Shown here: positions 59,650-64,000 of the stretch, piece by piece
Layout of the letters: the number at the start of each line of letters is the position of its first letter
Position numbering within the stretch: position 1 is the stretch's first letter
NCBI GenBank assembly: GCA_012845835.1
Contig: JABAKD010000024.1
Coordinates: 8,685,103 to 8,749,102 of the forward strand
From: Undaria pinnatifida
Lineage: Eukaryota; Sar; Phaeophyceae; Laminariales; Alariaceae
Reading direction: 5' to 3'
Length of the DNA: 64,000 nucleotides
The notes under the pieces: model-generated
What the model saw: only the letters and a program-made list of their open reading frames with translations
Told to the model about the DNA's origin: nothing
The model's database searches: none
Program-made: the position numbers and the translations under genes

Positions 59650-59970
59650 CTTCTTTCTTTTTCCCGCACACCTCTACCTTCCGGACTCTGGACAAGCCGT
59701 GGTCACAGGTGTCGTCCCTTCTTCCCCCCGGTTCTTGCCTTCAATTTTTATCGCGCATAGGGTTCAACAATCCCACTGCTAGTCGATTTTTCATCGAGTG
59801 TTGCTAACTCACGCTCTCGCGTTTTCCGCAAGTCGATTTGTGCGCAAGAAAAAGTCCTCGCGATTTTATACGAGTATGCACACGGGGGGATTCGAACTCA
59901 CGAAACTCACCTATACCAGGCTCGAGCATAACCTGATACGCCACCGGGGCGACCGGCCTCTTATGGGAGG
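59650..59970 (-). mobile_element. SINE-A, complete
   Basis: TTCCGGACTCTGGACAAGCC, TTTTTATCGCGCATAGGGTT and TATACGAGTATGCACACGGG, then GGATTCGAACTCACGAAACT and CGCCACCGGGGCGACCGG to 59956. Confidence 0.8.
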
Positions 59971-59984
59971 GCCGGTGTGTGTGT

Positions 59985-60222
59985 GCTCTTGGCGCTAAAA
60001 TTTTATCTCCACCCATCTAATGTACATCCAGCACAACCGGCGTCCATACCACCGCCTCCTTGGGAGACGAGCTCTGCTACTGCTGTGGCCACATACTACG
60101 AGACAGAGATACACATTGCAACTGCAGCAAGGCGATTTGGCCACGTAATGAACCCCAATGAGCACGCGGGCAACAAAAATCTGCAAGCCAGCAAGCACAC
60201 CAGACATCAACAGAAATAACTG
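59985..60222 (-). repeat. Dispersed repeat L, inverted copy
   Basis: CCACCGCCTCCTTGGGAGAC, CTACGAGACAGAGATACACA and GCAACTGCAGCAAGGCGATT, then CAAGCCAGCAAGCACACCAG. It closely matches 57925-58190. Confidence 0.6.
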
Positions 60223-60245
60223 AGTGTATACTATTAATAGTACTC

Positions 60246-60334
60246 TTAACCCCTTTAGAGCCCCAAATTGCCCCCTACACTAGTTCCAAGTTCATTTGTC
60301 CCCAAAAGAGGGTTTCCAGTTGTAGAGGCGTTGA
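60246..60334 (-). mobile_element. TTAA-MITE family D
   Basis: TTAACCCCTTTAGAGCCCC to GTTTCCAGTTGTAGAGGCG then TTGA. It lies immediately beside a CTATTAATAG palindrome at 60231-60240. Confidence 0.75.
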
Positions 60335-60509
60335 AAGCTGTCGAATTTATTTCCCGGTGAGTTTTAGGCGAACTTTCTTGCTAGACTCCCTCTTGTTTAT
60401 GAGAGACTACTGGTACATAGTAGTAGTGTAGTATCACATGTATGTACAGCGGTCGCAAGCACGAAAAAAATTATATGCACCCCAAACACCCACGTCTATG
60501 TATATTATA

Positions 60510-60600
60510 AAAATTAAAATACACTCCAGCTAGCTGTGAGATCGAATATTTTGTCGAAACTCATCTTTGCAATCCATGTGTGATACTCCGATCGCGCGTA
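60510..60600 (-). repeat. Dispersed element I (CKDEFRQ / MSFDKIFDLTA)
   Basis: The minus strand from 60575 reads GCAAAGATGAGTTTCGACAA, translating KMSFDKIFDLTAS before GGAGTGTATTTTAATTTTTA. It is the copy closest to the [16 protein letters not shown] form. Confidence 0.7.
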
Positions 60601-60824
60601 TTACGGGTTGTGTGTCCTCATTAAGGATATAGGTCGGCGACTCCCCTTGCAACTACAGTAGCTATCAGGGTCAACAGGGTGATGTAAGGCAGTCTGTGCG
60701 CGGAAACTATAAAACCCGTTTCTGAGGGGGGCAAAATCTGACAGCTGTGGAAGGAAATGCATGAGTTTATCAAGTGTATGTTGTAGTAAGTTGAATATAT
60801 ATGGGATGTTACTTTTGTTTAATT

Positions 60825-61272
60825 ACTTGGGACCAAACGCCCAAATGGGTAGGGTGGACCGTAACTGGACGAAGTCCGACGGAAGACTGTTTTCTCGCAG
60901 CTCATGGCCGGGGGGTGTTGCCAGTGGGTGAGTGAGCTTGCGCAAGCCCCACACTTCCCGGAAGGATGCCGTTCTGGGTGGCTATCTCCACTATCTCCAC
61001 CGCACCTGACCCCCAGGGTCAGGTCGGGTCGACATACTCACGCATCCGTATACAACGGCGGCCGCTTGCGCTGCTGGAGTAGTAACGGGGACCGCCGGTA
61101 GGGGCAGCGCGCTATCGCTATCGCGGGAACCGAAGGACACGCCAGAAAACCAGCTGGATTGCGAATGCAATTGAGTTCACATTGTGACGTGTAAGAGAAT
61201 ACGTGGAAGCGTGGTGAGCTTAAACTTTATTTGTTTTTTTTCCCCATCATCCGCCGGAGGATGAAAAATCAA
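60825..61272 (+). mobile_element. Retroelement C, near full length
   Basis: GGGACCAAACGCCCAAATGG, GTGAGCTTGCGCAAGCCCCA and GGTCAGGTCGGGTCGACATA to CATCATCCGCCGGAGGATGA. The tail is A-rich (AAAAATCAAAATAAAATA). From 61273 to 61680 no gene is supported. Confidence 0.75.
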
Positions 61273-61682
61273 AATAAAATATTTTCTGTTGTGTCGTCAG
61301 AACTGGCAAGACGGACAAACAGCAGTCGCACTACATACGACTATGCTACTGCTGTGTTGTTTTCTACCTGGTACATACACATGAACCTCGTGGAGAAACA
61401 ACGGAAGATATCTCCAGAAATCTCTAAGAAACCTCCGGGGGCATGCTGACCGTTAATACCACAAGCTAGTCCTGAGGAGCCTATCGGCGGTGCTTGTGAC
61501 TGCTCCGGCGAGTACGACCAGCGACGCAACCCCCCCCCAAAAAACTCCGAAGGTAGAGGCTTTGCGTTACATTTCTCAAAGAAAATACCTCGTACGTGGT
61601 GTCTATTTCTGGACATGAAAACTCACTTCGGAGGGGGCATAAATAGTTTTTTTTTCTTCTCATACCTCCTATTCTCTTAATG

Positions 61683-61885
61683 CTTTAACTTTCTCCTTCT
61701 CCCTCACGAGATGTGAAGTAACTCGCATTCGGAGCCACTACTAAGGCAGGCTCTTCCCCGCCCCCCCCCCCCCCCCACCCCGAGTACGGTGCGTGTCTTC
61801 GTTTTTCAGCGCGAGAAAGTTCCAGATATCTATGCCGTTCCCTCGTCGATTCGCATCCACAAGTTGTGCCTACCCACGCTTTTTT
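61683..61885 (-). mobile_element. SINE-B, head truncated
   Basis: TTTAACTTTCTCCTTCTCCC, CTAAGGCAGGCTCTTCCCCG with a C-run, then GTGTCTTCGTTTTTCAGCGC and GTGCCTACCCACGC. The head is missing. Confidence 0.6.
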
Positions 61886-62213
61886 TTTTGTTGTCATTTT
61901 TTGTATAGTCTGGCTTGGTTTGTTGTGTTCTCGTGTCTGGTACGCTAGCGTTTCATTTGCTTTACCTTGCTTGATGACTTGCGACCGACAGCTGTTCGGT
62001 TTGCTCTGTCGCCACGGTCTGTGACCGCAGAACTAAGCTGACATAATTTGTATCCCTCTCGGATGAAGAATCAGCACGAACACTGGGTGTGCTGATGTCG
62101 TGGGGTAGAAATGAACGGTTTAATCTGAATACGACACACACGCTGCTATTAATAGCCGTTCTCAGCAGTTGACTCCTGTGATTTTTCATTTTCGCTCATA
62201 CCAGGTAAACTAA

Positions 62214-62290
62214 AAAAAAGTCGATCCACTCGGGATTCGAACCCCAAAACCACAACTCTATTGCCTGGACCTCGTAATCTTGACCCCTTT
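62214..62290 (-). mobile_element. tRNA-like head of a SINE
   Basis: The minus strand holds the B-box word GGGTTCGAATCCCGAGTGG and upstream AGGTCCAGGCAATAGAG. The acceptor stem is not complete, so a SINE head is more likely than a tRNA gene. Confidence 0.5.
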
Positions 62291-62373
62291 GGAGCCCCCA
62301 AACCCCTCCTGACTCGTACTGAATCCAAATAATTTTGTCCCCCAAAACGGGTTTCCAGTTGTAAAGGGGTTAA
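62280..62373 (-). mobile_element. TTAA-MITE family D
   Basis: TTGACCCCTTTGGAGCCCCC to TTTCCAGTTGTAAAGGGGTTAA. It lies directly against the tRNA-like segment. Confidence 0.75.
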
Positions 62374-62999
62374 TTAATAGTGCGAGCATTCAAGGGTAAC
62401 CAGGGAAGCACAAAAAAAAAACTCACCCACACTTTTTTTTTAAAGGAGCCAGCCAGACAAGGGCGGGATACTAAAATCCAATCCAAGTTACACATCCGGG
62501 AAAAAAAAAAACGTCGTTTTTTCGTTTCGCGCGGAATTCACAACGCTCCGATTTTGTTTCCGTCTTGACCTTTTTATGAGTGTGGCTCCGTTTTCTCTTC
62601 TCCTCCCCCTCCCCCACACTAATAGAAGACCACCGGACTTTTTTTTTTTCCTCTTCAGCCCATTTATTGTCCTCGCACTGCTCTCGCGCTCCCTCCCATT
62701 AGTAACTCAGATCCCGGGTCAAATATAGAGCAGGGCCGTAGTGCGTGGTGGGGAGTGGAGAGGAGGGAGGAGGGCCTGCCTGCTTTTGTGAGGGTGTCCT
62801 ACATTTTTTTTTTTCTTGTGTTTTTCGCAACCATGGAAGTAACCCCAACACTAACCGTAGCCCATAGGAAATATACCGATCGGAGTGCGGGGGTGCAATG
62901 GTTGAAAAATCACAATAACAATGTGTTGTCACTGCATCTTCTTCCCTCGTCGACTCGCGCCGAATTGTGGCGACTGACTGCTGTATTGTAGCATCGAGC

Positions 63000-63165
63000 A
63001 CGTATTTTTGTCGTATTGGTAGGAACTGAAGGGCACGCTGCTAGCGACCACTGCTGTTGTGTTAGTAGGAACTGAAGGGCACGCTGCTAGCGACTGCTGC
63101 TGTTGTAGCAATGAGCACGTATTTTTGTCGCATCGATGGGAACTGAAGGACACGTTGTTAATAGC
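63000..63165. repeat. Tandem repeat TAGGAACTGAAGGGCACGCTGCTAGCGAC
   Basis: GGAACTGAAGGGCACGCTGC occurs at about 63022 and 63068 and GGAACTGAAGGACACG at 63140. AGCACGTATTTTTGTCG occurs at 62998 and 63115. Confidence 0.65.
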
Positions 63166-63225
63166 TGTAGCGCTGGGCTGTGAATGCATTTGAGTCAAAT
63201 TGATACACGACATGTAGTATGAAAA

Positions 63226-63535
63226 ATTGGTCGCCCCGGTGGCGTATGAGGTTATCCTCGAGCCTGGTATAGGTCAGTTTCGTGAGTTCGAATACCCCCG
63301 AGTGCATACTCGTATAAATTCGTGGGGATTTTTTCTTCCGCACAAATCGACTTGCGGAAAGCACGAGAGCGTGAGTTGGCAACACTCGATGAAAAATCGA
63401 CGAGCAGTGGGATTGCTGAACCCTATGCACGATAAAAATTGAAGGCAAGAAGCGGGAGGGAGAAGGGACGACACTTGTGACTACGGCTTGTCCAGAAGCT
63501 GGAAAGTAGATGTGTGTGAAAAAAAAAAAAAAAAC
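63226..63535 (+). mobile_element. SINE-A, complete, with A-tail
   Basis: Head GGTCGCCCCGGTGGCGTATG at 63229, GTGAGTTCGAATACCCCCG at 63278-63296 (B-box-like), body to CCAGAAGCTGGAAAGTAGAT, and an A-run at 63518-63533. The plus orientation makes this the reference copy. A fragment of family C end (CTGCCGGAGGATAAAAAAAA) follows. From 63536 to 64000 no gene is supported. Confidence 0.8.
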
Positions 63536-64000
63536 GTGGAAGCCCCATCTGCCGGAGGATAAAAAAAATCAAACAAAATGTCGTATTAAGATATTGCGAA
63601 ATAGCGTGCGCTGATTCATTATTCAAATAGTTGTTGAGCTGGTATCCTACGAAACCACGAAATGGCCTGCCGCTAATTTCATGTTCTATTCTGCGCAGCA
63701 GGCGAAAAGGAAACGGCAAATGCTCGATTGAGTGTTGTCATACGTGTACTCACTCGTATGATGTTATGTACCAGGTATTATATATTCATATGTACGCACG
63801 ACTGTTTTTGTTTTTGTGGTCGCTTTGACTTTACCGCTCAGCTCGAACGATTTTTTCCCGCTCGGCGACCTTTCGGCCACTTCGTAGCTACGAGGACGAT
63901 ATGTGGCATGCCGTGGCGGTGCCCTGGCGTGCTTACTGCTTACGGACGTTTTGTCTGTTAGTACCCCCCCTCTCCTTCGAAAGGGAAAAGCTAGCGCTAC

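Overview
The window is nuclear DNA of a eukaryote with an intron-rich, repeat-rich genome. Very little of it codes for protein. The coding exons I can place add up to about 3.8 kb of 64 kb; the rest is very long introns and intergenic DNA packed with SINE-like elements, small inverted-repeat transposons (MITEs) and minisatellites. CCCTAA/TTAGGG-type interstitial telomere motifs, GT-AG introns of 1 to 14 kb and GC-rich exons would fit a stramenopile alga such as a brown alga. That assignment is an inference; no marker gene here settles it.

Layout. (1) A calmodulin-like gene with four EF-hands runs on the minus strand from the ATG at 24597 down to about 4366. Its four exons are separated by introns of 14.1, 4.5 and 1.1 kb. 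(2) Head-to-head with it, 295 bp away, starts a YJU2/CCDC94-type splicing factor on the plus strand: five exons from 24893 to 47856, predicted 449 aa, with introns of 10.8, 7.4, 1.6 and 1.8 kb. (3) At 51468-53196 on the plus strand is a three-exon predicted gene with zinc-finger-like Cys/His motifs and a PIP-box-like motif, possibly transposon-derived. (4) Inside the first intron of the calmodulin-like gene, on the minus strand, lies a single-exon Cys/His-rich (PHD-like) ORF at 13943-14470. It sits in a transposon-like unit.

The most striking pattern is that several exon borders of both large genes are followed or preceded, always on the non-coding side, by tandem arrays of decayed copies of that exon edge with its splice site. 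Examples are six copies of the exon-4 donor end of the calmodulin-like gene, four of its exon-2 donor end, one of the YJU2 exon-4 acceptor end, about eight of the YJU2 exon-5 acceptor end, and four of the YJU2 stop-codon end in the 3' flank. A second notable signal is a dispersed element, with at least 14 copies, whose copies share a peptide-like pattern (AKMSxDxxxxxLTAxV) despite diverged DNA.

Mobile elements: two tRNA-headed SINE families sharing one head (A and B), a poly-A-tailed 5'-truncated retroelement family (C), and several MITE families. One MITE family targets TTAA, and a paralogous empty site for it is present in the window. There are also numerous minisatellites, including a palindrome-dense CCCATGGGACGTCCC array at 41.6-42.2 kb and a 1.6-kb GATGAACGAC array at 39-40.6 kb.
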